DNA of 64,000 bases, from assembly GCF_003544815.1 (NCBI RefSeq), contig NZ_CP032100.1, positions 1,736,001-1,800,000 of the forward strand, given 5' to 3'. The translations under genes and the position numbers were made by a program. How positions within the stretch are numbered: position 1 is the first letter of the stretch; the number at the start of each line of letters is the position of its first letter. The stretch is from Arcobacter suis CECT 7833. GTDB taxonomy: Bacteria > Campylobacterota > Campylobacteria > Campylobacterales > Arcobacteraceae. The notes under the pieces are model-generated. The model saw only the letters and a program-made list of their open reading frames with translations, did no database searches and was not told where the DNA came from. Positions 53,677 to 62,143 of this stretch are shown here, in pieces.

Positions 53677-55569
53677 ATGAATAAAGATACCTTTTTAAAC
53701 GACTTACAAAAAATATATGACTTTTTAAACGATGAAAAAACACAAACTAATAAATTAATAGCCCATCTTGAAAATGAAGAGTTTGATAAACTAGGACTCA
53801 TTGATGATTTTGCAAAGGCTTTAAAACTTGAAATGACAAGTGATTTAAGATTTGCACTTGTTACTAGACTTGTGAATCTAAGGGATGATTCTTTGGTTCA
53901 AGTTTTAAAAAAACTTGAAAAAAATGAAAAAGAAATTATAGATTTACAAGAGAAAGCTTATGGTTTTGTAAAAGAGTATTGGCACGAAAAACATACAAAA
54001 TTAATAGATTTAATAGTTCAAAATAATCTTTTAACTCCTTTTTATAGGGAAGTTTTTATAGGTGTTTATAATGTTGGACTTCAAATGACAGCATGGCAAA
54101 CTTCTTGGACAGCACATATTATAAATGGTGTAAATAAAGATTTAATGGCTAAATTTGAAGGTGATGAATCAAAAATTATGAAATATCTTGAAGATGAAAA
54201 ACTTTTTGATTTAGGACATGGAGGAATCACTGCTGATAGATGTTACTCTGCTTTAGTTAAAGATGGTGACAAATACAAATCTCAAGCATATATAAAAGCT
54301 TTCAAAAAAGAAACAACTGAAGTTGTAGATGCACTTGAAGAATTTGCAGATAAACTAATCGAACTTGAAGATGAAATCTATAATCAAAAATGGGATTATG
54401 TTTTATATATTCAAGCACTTATTAAAGCCTTTAGTGAAGACCGAACTGATGAACTTGTGAGTAAATGGGCAGATGTAGATAGAGCTTGGATGAAAATAAA
54501 AACTCCAATTCAAATCGGACATCCCTTAGAATATTATGAAGACCACTTTAGAAAAGCAGTTGCGCTTGAATGGGATATTAGACTTACAAATCCAAAATTT
54601 GCACAAAATGACCATAGAGTAAATAAAATAAAATCAGCATTTGCAAAAATCTATTCTAGTTTTGAGTCAAATGAGAAAAGTGAACAATATAAAAAAACTT
54701 ATGATTTTTCTTTAAAATCACTTGATAAAGTGCAACTTTATGTTGGACGACCAGCGCTATTTTTTGGGGCTGAATTTAATGGTATGTTTTCAGCTCAAGT
54801 TGTTCCAAATGATGAAATTGTAAGTTTAGAAGAAGGTAAAAAAATCTTTGCATTTTCAGATGAGATTTTACAAACAAGCCGTGCAAAACCATTTTTAAAA
54901 CTAAGTTCTGAAATCTTTGGACAAGAAATCTTAACAAAAGATAGAACATTCCTTTTTAATGAAACTGCATCTTGGCATCAAGTTTATGACATTAGCACAG
55001 TTGGGCATGAATATGGACATATTTTATGGTGTGATGATGAAACAGAATCAGTTATGAATAAAACTGGAAACTTCAAAAATATTGAAGAATTCAAAGCAAC
55101 AACAGGTGGATTAATTTCATACTTTTTAGACCAAGATACAGATGAACTTCACTTAAAATCACAAGTTTTAATTGACCTTGTAAAAAGAAGTGTTGGACTT
55201 ATTGGTTGGATGGAAGTTGATGAAGTTCAACCTTATTATTGTGAAGGGTTAATTCACTTAAATGGACTATTTGACACAGCTGTTTTAGCTTGGGATGAAG
55301 AGAATAAAAAATTAAACATTGATTTAAGTGATGAAAAATATGAAGCTTTAAAAGCTTGGTATATAAAAAATTATACAGCGTTAGCAAAACACTATTTAGA
55401 CAAAATTGATGCAACGCAATTTTTAAATAAATATGCTTCTAAAACAGAAAAATATTTTATGCCAAATAATCCAACAATAAACTCATTTGTAAAACATTAT
55501 TTCAAAAGATACCAAGAGATTGGGCAAGAGTTAGATACAGTTGATAAAAAAAGTAATTATATAAAATAA
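53677..55569 (+). CDS. pepF: M3 family oligoendopeptidase F
   Basis: A 630-aa cytoplasmic zinc peptidase with the M3 motif HEYGH (in TVGHEYGHILW, about residues 446-450) and the downstream Glu in NIEEFKATTGG. Degrades short peptides. It diverges from htpG across the CIRCE site, so it might share heat control. A hairpin follows the stop. Confidence 0.92.
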   Translation: MNKDTFLNDLQKIYDFLNDEKTQTNKLIAHLENEEFDKLGLIDDFAKALKLEMTSDLRFALVTRLVNLRDDSLVQVLKKLEKNEKEIIDLQEKAYGFVKEYWHEKHTKLIDLIVQNNLLTPFYREVFIGVYNVGLQMTAWQTSWTAHIINGVNKDLMAKFEGDESKIMKYLEDEKLFDLGHGGITADRCYSALVKDGDKYKSQAYIKAFKKETTEVVDALEEFADKLIELEDEIYNQKWDYVLYIQALIKAFSEDRTDELVSKWADVDRAWMKIKTPIQIGHPLEYYEDHFRKAVALEWDIRLTNPKFAQNDHRVNKIKSAFAKIYSSFESNEKSEQYKKTYDFSLKSLDKVQLYVGRPALFFGAEFNGMFSAQVVPNDEIVSLEEGKKIFAFSDEILQTSRAKPFLKLSSEIFGQEILTKDRTFLFNETASWHQVYDISTVGHEYGHILWCDDETESVMNKTGNFKNIEEFKATTGGLISYFLDQDTDELHLKSQVLIDLVKRSVGLIGWMEVDEVQPYYCEGLIHLNGLFDTAVLAWDEENKKLNIDLSDEKYEALKAWYIKNYTALAKHYLDKIDATQFLNKYASKTEKYFMPNNPTINSFVKHYFKRYQEIGQELDTVDKKSNYIK

Positions 55570-55587
55570 GAGATTTTCTCTTATTTT
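55563..55587. terminator. bidirectional terminator after pepF
   Basis: aaaataagaga, loop ttt, tctcttatttt: a perfect 11-bp stem overlapping the pepF stop codon and 11 bases past the ankyrin gene stop. Confidence 0.72.
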
Positions 55588-55597
55588 AACTTCTTTG

Positions 55598-56080
55598 TTA
55601 TTTTTTGAATAATCCTTTGACAATAGCAAATATTTTTGAAATTCCTAAATATATTTTAGATTTAAAACTACTATCTTGATTATTTAGATATTTTACTATT
55701 TCATAGTTTCCAAACATTGAAGCAAACATTATAGGTGTTGTTCCCATTCCATTATTTTCATAGATATTTGCACCTGCTTTTACCAAAACTTTCACAATAT
55801 CTATATAACCTTTAAAACAAACACCTGCAAGTGGTGTTTGTCCTCTATCATTTTTTTTATCAACATCTGCTCCAAAAAGAACCAATAATTCAGTTGTTTC
55901 AATATTTCCATTATAAGAAGCTAACATTAGTAAGCTATTTCCTTTATGGTCGCATAAATTTACAGGCATTCCTGAACCTAACATCATTCTTAAGTCTTCT
56001 GTCATTCCTTGTCTTGCAAAATCTAAAGCCACAATTTGAAGTTCTTCATATCTTTTTAACTCTTGTTCTGTTGCTTCCAT
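55598..56080 (-). CDS. ankyrin repeat protein, catalase partner
   Basis: A 160-aa protein with about three ankyrin repeats (DHKGNSLLMLASYNGNIETT, NDRGQTPLAGVCFKGYIDIV, NGMGTTPIMFASMFGNYEIV) and a basic hydrophobic C-terminus. It starts one base after katA. Ankyrin genes beside bacterial katA are a known pattern (e.g. ankB in Pseudomonas, needed for full catalase activity). No signal peptide here. Confidence 0.9.
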   Translation of the reverse strand: MEATEQELKRYEELQIVALDFARQGMTEDLRMMLGSGMPVNLCDHKGNSLLMLASYNGNIETTELLVLFGADVDKKNDRGQTPLAGVCFKGYIDIVKVLVKAGANIYENNGMGTTPIMFASMFGNYEIVKYLNNQDSSFKSKIYLGISKIFAIVKGLFKK

Positions 56081-56081
56081 A

Positions 56082-57521
56082 TTAGATTCCTAAAGCTTTT
56101 TTAACTCCGCTCGCATAATCAGGATGAACTTGCTCAAAAAGTGAAATTTGTCTATCAACAATATTTCTTGGAACTCCATCCATAGCAGCTGCAATATTAC
56201 TAAATAATTGTTCTTTTTGACTTACACTCATAAGATTAAACAATGCAGTTACTTGTGAAAAATCATCATTTCCAATTCTGTGATTATATCTATCAGCTAC
56301 ATTTCCAGTTTCAAATGCAGGTTCTGCAAAACTTGCATCTTCAATAGGTCCACCAAAACTATTTGGCTCATAATAAACATCTGTTGGTTCTTTTATTTCA
56401 TAATTCATACTTCCATCTGCATGATAAGTATTAACTTCAACGATTGGTCTATTTACTGGCAACATTTCATAGTGTGTTCCAACTCTATATCTGTGAGCAT
56501 CTGGATATGAGAAAATTCTTGCTTGTAACATTTTATCAGGTGAAAAACTGATTCCAGGAACTACATTTGATGGTGAAAATGAAGCTTGTTCTATTTCATT
56601 AAAGTAGTTTTTTGGATTTTCATTTAAAGTCATAACTCCCACTTTTATCATTGGATAATCTTTATGAGGCCAAACTTTTGTTAAATCAAATGGATTAAAA
56701 CTACACTCTTTTGCTTCTTCATTTGTCATAATTTGAATTTCAAAACTCCATTTTGGAAAATTCCCAGCTTGAATATTTTCAAATAAATCCCTTTGATTTG
56801 ATTCTCTATCTTTTGCAACAATTGCTTCAGCTTCGGCATTTGTAATAGTTTCAATTCCTTGAAGAGTTTTAAAATGGAACTTAACCCAAAATCTTTCACC
56901 ACTAGCATTTATCAAACTATAAGTGTGAGAACCATATCCATTTACATGTCTATATGATTTTGGAATTCCCCTATCTGACATTAAAATAGTAACTTGATGA
57001 AGTGATTCAGGGCTTAAAGACCAAAAATCCCACATTGCAGTATTGCTTCTCATATTTGAGTGGGGATGTCTTTTTTGAGTGTGAATAAAATCAGGAAATT
57101 TATAGGCATCTCTTATGAAAAATACAGGAGTATTATTTCCCACTAAATCCCAATTTCCCTCTTTTGTATAAAATTTAAGCGCATATCCTCTTACATCTCT
57201 TTCGGCATCAGCAGCACCTCTCTCACCTGCAACTGTCGAGAATCTAAGTAACATCTTAGTTTTTTCGCCCTTTTGTAGAACTTTTGCTTTTGTGTATTTT
57301 GAAATATCTTCTGTAATTTCTAAAACTCCAAAAGCTCCGCTTCCTTTTGCATGAACTACTCTTTCAGGGATTCTTTCCCTATTTTGGTGAGCTAATTTTT
57401 CTATTAGTTGATAATCTTGTAAAAGAACAGGACCTCTCTCTCCTGCTGTTAGAGAATTTTGATTATCCGAAATTGGATTTCCAGCCGTTGTAGTCATAGT
57501 TTTTTGCATAGTTTTTTGCAT
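56082..57521 (-). CDS. katA: catalase
   Basis: A 479-aa small-subunit haem catalase that splits hydrogen peroxide. Distal His in [16 protein letters not shown], distal Asn in [21 protein letters not shown], proximal Tyr in [20 protein letters not shown] sits six bases before the first ATG. The N-terminus begins [15 protein letters not shown], caused by a tandem 12-base duplication that repeats the start codon. An inverted repeat gagga/tcctc (57543-57561) lies in the leader and could be a regulator site (PerR or Fur are usual). Confidence 0.97.
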   Translation of the reverse strand: MQKTMQKTMTTTAGNPISDNQNSLTAGERGPVLLQDYQLIEKLAHQNRERIPERVVHAKGSGAFGVLEITEDISKYTKAKVLQKGEKTKMLLRFSTVAGERGAADAERDVRGYALKFYTKEGNWDLVGNNTPVFFIRDAYKFPDFIHTQKRHPHSNMRSNTAMWDFWSLSPESLHQVTILMSDRGIPKSYRHVNGYGSHTYSLINASGERFWVKFHFKTLQGIETITNAEAEAIVAKDRESNQRDLFENIQAGNFPKWSFEIQIMTNEEAKECSFNPFDLTKVWPHKDYPMIKVGVMTLNENPKNYFNEIEQASFSPSNVVPGISFSPDKMLQARIFSYPDAHRYRVGTHYEMLPVNRPIVEVNTYHADGSMNYEIKEPTDVYYEPNSFGGPIEDASFAEPAFETGNVADRYNHRIGNDDFSQVTALFNLMSVSQKEQLFSNIAAAMDGVPRNIVDRQISLFEQVHPDYASGVKKALGI

Positions 57522-57615
57522 AGTTTTCTCCTTAGTTTATTTGAGGATAATTATTTTCCTCTAATAAACTTATTCTATACCTAAGAAACTTAAACTCTGA
57601 TTAAAAAATATACAT

Positions 57616-60264
57616 TTACTTGATACTAGGACTTATGCTTTTCCAATCTTCTCTTAACTCTTTTACAAGACTAAATCTATCATTTGGGTTTGCTAATTCA
57701 CCATATTCATAAGGAGTTACCACAACTAAACCACCTTTTAACAGACTTGTAAAAGTATTTGATTCAATTTTTGAACCAGAAAAAATTGAGAACTTCATTT
57801 CAAATCCACTTATGTCATAAAACTGTGAATTTTTTCTTATGAATTTTGTATATTTATCAAAAATCAAACAATCAACTACAACTTTTGAGCCATCTTCACT
57901 TAAATCTATTTTACTAACTTTTCCAATTTGTACATTTTTATAATAAACAGGAGCATCTACATTTACACTTGAAGCTGTAATATCATCTACTTTAAATACT
58001 GTTCCAAAGTGAGATTTATCAACTGATGGTTGTCCTTCTAATCCTTCAAATTTTGTTTGAACAATTTGATTATCACTTTTTATAACTCCAATATTTACAG
58101 CCATAATTGTAGAACCAGCATTTGCAACTTCTTGAAGTGAAATTCTTGGTTTTTTCAAATAATAAACAGTTCCAGCTTTTGCAAAAGAAGCAAAATCACT
58201 ATAAATCAAAGCTTTTACTTCAACTTGTTGTTTTTCATTTAATCTTACATTTGTTACTTTTCCAACATTTACACCTTTATAAGTAAGTTGAGAAAAGTTT
58301 GCTTGTAGACCTTCAACGTCATTGAAAACTATAGTTATACTATTTGTAGAATTTTTCATTTGATCTTCAGAAGCAAATATTTGTGGTTTTTCAAATGATA
58401 CAGTTGAATCAGTATTAAGTTCAATTGAACCATCAATTAATGAAGAAAAATTATCAACTTCAAATAAAACTCCACTTAAACTAGCATTTAAATTTACTGC
58501 TGCTTTTTTATAAAATCTACTTTTATCAGTTATATACTTTTTAAAAGGAGAATAGATAAATAAACTAACTTTTGATTTTCTATCATCAAATTTTATATCT
58601 TTTACAAAACCTATTTCTTGATTTTTGTACATAATTGCCATATCTGGTTTTATTTCAAAATCATTATAAAAATCAGCATTTATTACAATTCCACTATTAC
58701 TAAATCTATTTAATTTCTCCACATCTTTAAAAGAACTATATAATTTAAACTCTTTTTTTGTAAGTTTATCATCTATTTTTTCTGATATAAGACCAATTGC
58801 TCCATTTAATAAAGGTTCTATTCCACTATAATTTATATTTAAATTTAGACTTTTCATCTCAAAAAGTTTTGAACTCATATCATAAAAAAGATTATTATCA
58901 TTTACTAAATCTTTATATTTTTCATCTATTGAAATAGAAATCTTTACATTTTTTAAATCAGCTGTTAAAGCATAATTTTCAACTCTTCCTATTTCAATAT
59001 TTTTATAATAAACCTTTGATTTATTGGTAATTGAATTTAGATTTTCACTTAAAAGTTCTATTTTTATATTGTTATTACTACTATTTATATCTTTTTTATT
59101 AATTGCTGTAAAATTACTTTTAAAATCACCTTTTTTATACTCTAAAGATACAAAATTTCCTTTTATTATATTTCCTAAATTTTTAACTCCATCCAAAGAA
59201 AAAGTTGGCTCTTCCACGAAAAATTTAGTTTTATCTGTCAATAAATATTTATACTCTTGATAAATAAATGCTTTAGTATTTAAAATATCTTTGCTTAATT
59301 TTACTTCACTAATTTTTCCTATTTCAATACCTTTAAAAATAATTGGAGTATTTTCTTCTATCCCATTTACATCAATAAAATTTATATTAAAAAACTCTTT
59401 ACTTTTTAAATCATCTTTTTTTCCATATAAAATATACGCTTCATCTTTTGAAATTTTTTCATCCTCTTTATTTGGAGTAACAACAGTAACTCCTCCAACT
59501 AAAGCAGAATATAAAGAACCAACTTCGATATTTAATCCACTAGCGCCATAACTAACTTTTAAAGCTTCATTTATTACAAACTGTGAACTTCTATTTACCA
59601 AATAATTAAATTTATCATAAATATAGGCTGTAAAATAAACTTTCTCAAAAATAAACTCTTTAGCAATAATCTCACCTATTTGAAATTTATTATAAAAAAC
59701 AGGAGTTCCAACTTCCACATTATCTTTGTCATTTGCAATTAAGGAAATATAATATCCATCATCGTCAAATTCATCATTTGGTTGAGTATCTAAAGCATTA
59801 AAAAAATATTTAGAAGTTCCTTTATCATACTCTTCTTGAGTTTTAAAAGTTGGTGATAATTCTATTTTATAACCACTAATTAAAGTATTTAATCCTGAAA
59901 TTTTTGTAAGAGAAACTGTAGGTTTTTTTATCCAAAAAGAAGAACCTTCACTTGCCACATATTTTGAAACTTCATTATCAACTAAAATATTTACTTTTAC
60001 ACTTTTTAAGTCTTCATGCATAGAAATTTTTGTTACTTTTCCAAGTTGTAAACCTTTGTATTCTAAAGTAGTAACATTCTCTTTTAAACCTTCTGCACTT
60101 TTGAAAATAACACTAATATTAGTACCTTTTTTCATATAAGATTCATAAGCAATCCAACCTAAAATTGCCAAAATAATTAATGGTAAAATCCAAATAAATG
60201 AAACTGGTTTTTTATCTTCAATTTTTGGCTCGTATACTTGTTGTTCTATTATTTCCTTACTCAT
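57616..60264 (-). CDS. LetB/PqiB-like MCE protein with seven MCE repeats
   Basis: An 882-aa inner-membrane-anchored periplasmic protein: one N-terminal helix (FIWILPLIILAILGWIAY) and seven successive MCE domains, each with a YKxxxIGxV-type strand (YKGLQLGKV, YNKFQIGEI, FKGIEIGKI, YKNIEIGRV, YKNQEIGFV, YKGVNVGKV, YKNVQIGKV). Seven is the E. coli LetB (YebT) number, versus three in PqiB. It would form a tunnel for lipid transport between membranes. I start at ATG 60264 (AAGGA nine bases before), overlapping letA2 by 8 bases; a TTG at 60285 is alternative. Confidence 0.92.
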   Translation of the reverse strand: MSKEIIEQQVYEPKIEDKKPVSFIWILPLIILAILGWIAYESYMKKGTNISVIFKSAEGLKENVTTLEYKGLQLGKVTKISMHEDLKSVKVNILVDNEVSKYVASEGSSFWIKKPTVSLTKISGLNTLISGYKIELSPTFKTQEEYDKGTSKYFFNALDTQPNDEFDDDGYYISLIANDKDNVEVGTPVFYNKFQIGEIIAKEFIFEKVYFTAYIYDKFNYLVNRSSQFVINEALKVSYGASGLNIEVGSLYSALVGGVTVVTPNKEDEKISKDEAYILYGKKDDLKSKEFFNINFIDVNGIEENTPIIFKGIEIGKISEVKLSKDILNTKAFIYQEYKYLLTDKTKFFVEEPTFSLDGVKNLGNIIKGNFVSLEYKKGDFKSNFTAINKKDINSSNNNIKIELLSENLNSITNKSKVYYKNIEIGRVENYALTADLKNVKISISIDEKYKDLVNDNNLFYDMSSKLFEMKSLNLNINYSGIEPLLNGAIGLISEKIDDKLTKKEFKLYSSFKDVEKLNRFSNSGIVINADFYNDFEIKPDMAIMYKNQEIGFVKDIKFDDRKSKVSLFIYSPFKKYITDKSRFYKKAAVNLNASLSGVLFEVDNFSSLIDGSIELNTDSTVSFEKPQIFASEDQMKNSTNSITIVFNDVEGLQANFSQLTYKGVNVGKVTNVRLNEKQQVEVKALIYSDFASFAKAGTVYYLKKPRISLQEVANAGSTIMAVNIGVIKSDNQIVQTKFEGLEGQPSVDKSHFGTVFKVDDITASSVNVDAPVYYKNVQIGKVSKIDLSEDGSKVVVDCLIFDKYTKFIRKNSQFYDISGFEMKFSIFSGSKIESNTFTSLLKGGLVVVTPYEYGELANPNDRFSLVKELREDWKSISPSIK

Positions 60265-60838
60265 CCCAAATAATCCTTGTGTCAAATCTATTTGCTGCTA
60301 TCATTGTTAAAATTACCATTAAAGCAAAAGAGGTTGCAGCGATTCCTCCTTTTATATTAAAAATCTCATCAAGTTGTACTATTGAAGCTAATAATGCAAC
60401 CACATAAATATCAATCATTGACCATTTTCCAATGGCTTCGATAAATTTAAATATTAATATTTTTCTATTATTTTGCATTTTTACATTTATTTTTAAACTT
60501 ATAAAAATAAAAAGTAAACCAACAAGTTTAATCATAGGAATTACAACACTTGCAGTAAAAATTACAATTGCAATAAAATAACTCTCCATATCCAAAAAAC
60601 TAATAACACCTTCTAAAATTGTACTTTCAACTTTTACTCCAAGTCTTGTTACTTCCATTATTGGATAAACCATAGCAGGAATATAAAGTAAAATTGCACA
60701 AATAGTAAGTGCTAGAGAAACTTGTAAAGAATTTTTTATTCGTTTTCGTACCATATGATTACATCTTGTACAAACAAAATCATTAAAATTCTCTTTTTCA
60801 TACATTTTATGACAATTTTTACAAGATATTAAAACCAT
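60257..60838 (-). CDS. PqiA/LetA-like membrane protein, second half-gene
   Basis: A 193-aa protein with an N-terminal zinc ribbon (ISCKNCHK, VCTRCNHM) and four hydrophobic helices; PVYPIMEVTRLG-type segment and KWSMIDIYVVALLASIVQL are PqiA/LetA hallmarks. E. coli LetA is one ~430-aa protein with two such halves; here the halves are separate genes, this one being the second. It starts directly after the first half's stop. Confidence 0.9.
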   Translation of the reverse strand: MVLISCKNCHKMYEKENFNDFVCTRCNHMVRKRIKNSLQVSLALTICAILLYIPAMVYPIMEVTRLGVKVESTILEGVISFLDMESYFIAIVIFTASVVIPMIKLVGLLFIFISLKINVKMQNNRKILIFKFIEAIGKWSMIDIYVVALLASIVQLDEIFNIKGGIAATSFALMVILTMIAANRFDTRIIWDE

Positions 60839-61435
60839 TTATTCACCAAATACACTTTCGCCTACAAATTTTCTGTTTGACATATAAAAACAAAAAATAT
60901 AAGCCAACATAATATAAAAACCAATATCAAATTTTGTAGAACTTACCATTCCTATTAGTTTTATATATGTAACAATAATACTTATTATAAAAACTTCTAT
61001 AAATCCCCAATGTTTGAAGAAATGAAAACTATCATGAAGTAAAGTATCAGTAAAAAGTCTTATTTTTGTTTTTTCTTGAATAAAAGCAAATATAATAACT
61101 AAAGAGTTCAAAATAGGTGCAAGGATGATTGTAAAAAAAACTACAAAGGCTACAAAAAAGAAATTTTGTTCTAAAAGAATAGAAACTGTTCCAATTAAAG
61201 TAGCTTTTAGTTCATTTTCATTTATATTCAAAGTTATTATTGGATAAACATTTAAAATTCCAAAAAGTAAAAGTGCTGAAATTGCATAATATAAAGAGTC
61301 AAATGAGTGTTTATTTTGAGTTTTTAGTTTACTATTACATCTTGGACATCGTTGAGTTGTACTTATGTTATTGTGTGTTTTTATAAATAATCCACAGTTA
61401 TAACACTCTATAATCTCTTCAATATTTTTATCCAT
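60839..61435 (-). CDS. PqiA/LetA-like membrane protein, first half-gene
   Basis: A 198-aa protein with N-terminal zinc ribbon (IECYNCGL, QRCPRCNS) and four hydrophobic helices, including NVYPIITLNINE and FFKHWGFIEVFIISIIVTYIKL. The N-terminal half of a split LetA-type protein. First gene of the letA1-letA2-letB operon on the minus strand. Confidence 0.9.
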   Translation of the reverse strand: MDKNIEEIIECYNCGLFIKTHNNISTTQRCPRCNSKLKTQNKHSFDSLYYAISALLLFGILNVYPIITLNINENELKATLIGTVSILLEQNFFFVAFVVFFTIILAPILNSLVIIFAFIQEKTKIRLFTDTLLHDSFHFFKHWGFIEVFIISIIVTYIKLIGMVSSTKFDIGFYIMLAYIFCFYMSNRKFVGESVFGE

Positions 61436-61573
61436 AAAATCCTAACTCTTTTTGTTTCCGCATTCTAACATAGTAAACTTTTTTTCATTCTAAAAACTCT
61501 TTAAAATTAAATATATTGTATTATTGCAACGCAATTATGCAAATAAATAATATTTTTTTAAAGGTTAATAAAA

Positions 61574-62008
61574 ATGCAATTTACTATAACTCAAGCACAA
61601 TTAGGACAAAGACCTCCTGTTGTAAAACCACTACCTGAAGTTTTAAAATTTTTAGGTGAAGAAAAAATGAGAAAACTAATCTCTGACCACTATGATTTGT
61701 TAAGAGTTAGTAATATAAAAGGATTATTTCCACCAAGTGATGAAGGCTTTGAATTAGCAAAAAAGCATTCGGCTGATTTTTTTATTCAAATCTGTGGTGG
61801 ACCTGATTATTTTAATCAAAGTAGAGGAGCTCCTATGATGGCAGGACGACATGCTGCTTTCAAAATCACTCCAGAAGCGAGAATGATTTGGCTTGAATCC
61901 TATATCAAAGTGTTAGAACCTATTGATATGCCTGATGATTTAAAACAATCTTTTTGGAACTATTTAGATATTTTTTCAATTTGGATGGTTAATACTGCTC
62001 AAAATTGA
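61574..62008 (+). CDS. truncated haemoglobin (group II-like)
   Basis: A 144-aa globin. Proximal-His region MMAGRHAAFKITPEARMIWL, preceded by QICGGPDYFNQSRGAP (the [YF]xGGPxxY pattern of truncated globins), and a C-terminal helix ending IWMVNTAQN. The distal region (HYDLLRVSNIKGLFP) is not the group III Ctb type known in Campylobacter. Likely roles are NO or O2 handling. Single-gene unit with a strong terminator. Confidence 0.82.
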   Translation: MQFTITQAQLGQRPPVVKPLPEVLKFLGEEKMRKLISDHYDLLRVSNIKGLFPPSDEGFELAKKHSADFFIQICGGPDYFNQSRGAPMMAGRHAAFKITPEARMIWLESYIKVLEPIDMPDDLKQSFWNYLDIFSIWMVNTAQN

Positions 62009-62037
62009 TAAAAATGGGCAAATCCCATTTTTATCAA
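62005..62037 (+). terminator. terminator after globin gene
   Basis: ttgataaaaatggg, loop caaat, cccatttttatcaa: a perfect 14-bp stem, starting at the stop codon region and followed by TTAATAATTTTTTT. Confidence 0.85.
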
Positions 62038-62143
62038 TTAATAATTTTTTTCATTCAACTTTTTCGCAACTTTTTATACATTAATAATATTAAATTAACT
62101 TTTTTTTGCTAATATTTTGAAATACACTTTTCTAGGATTCATT

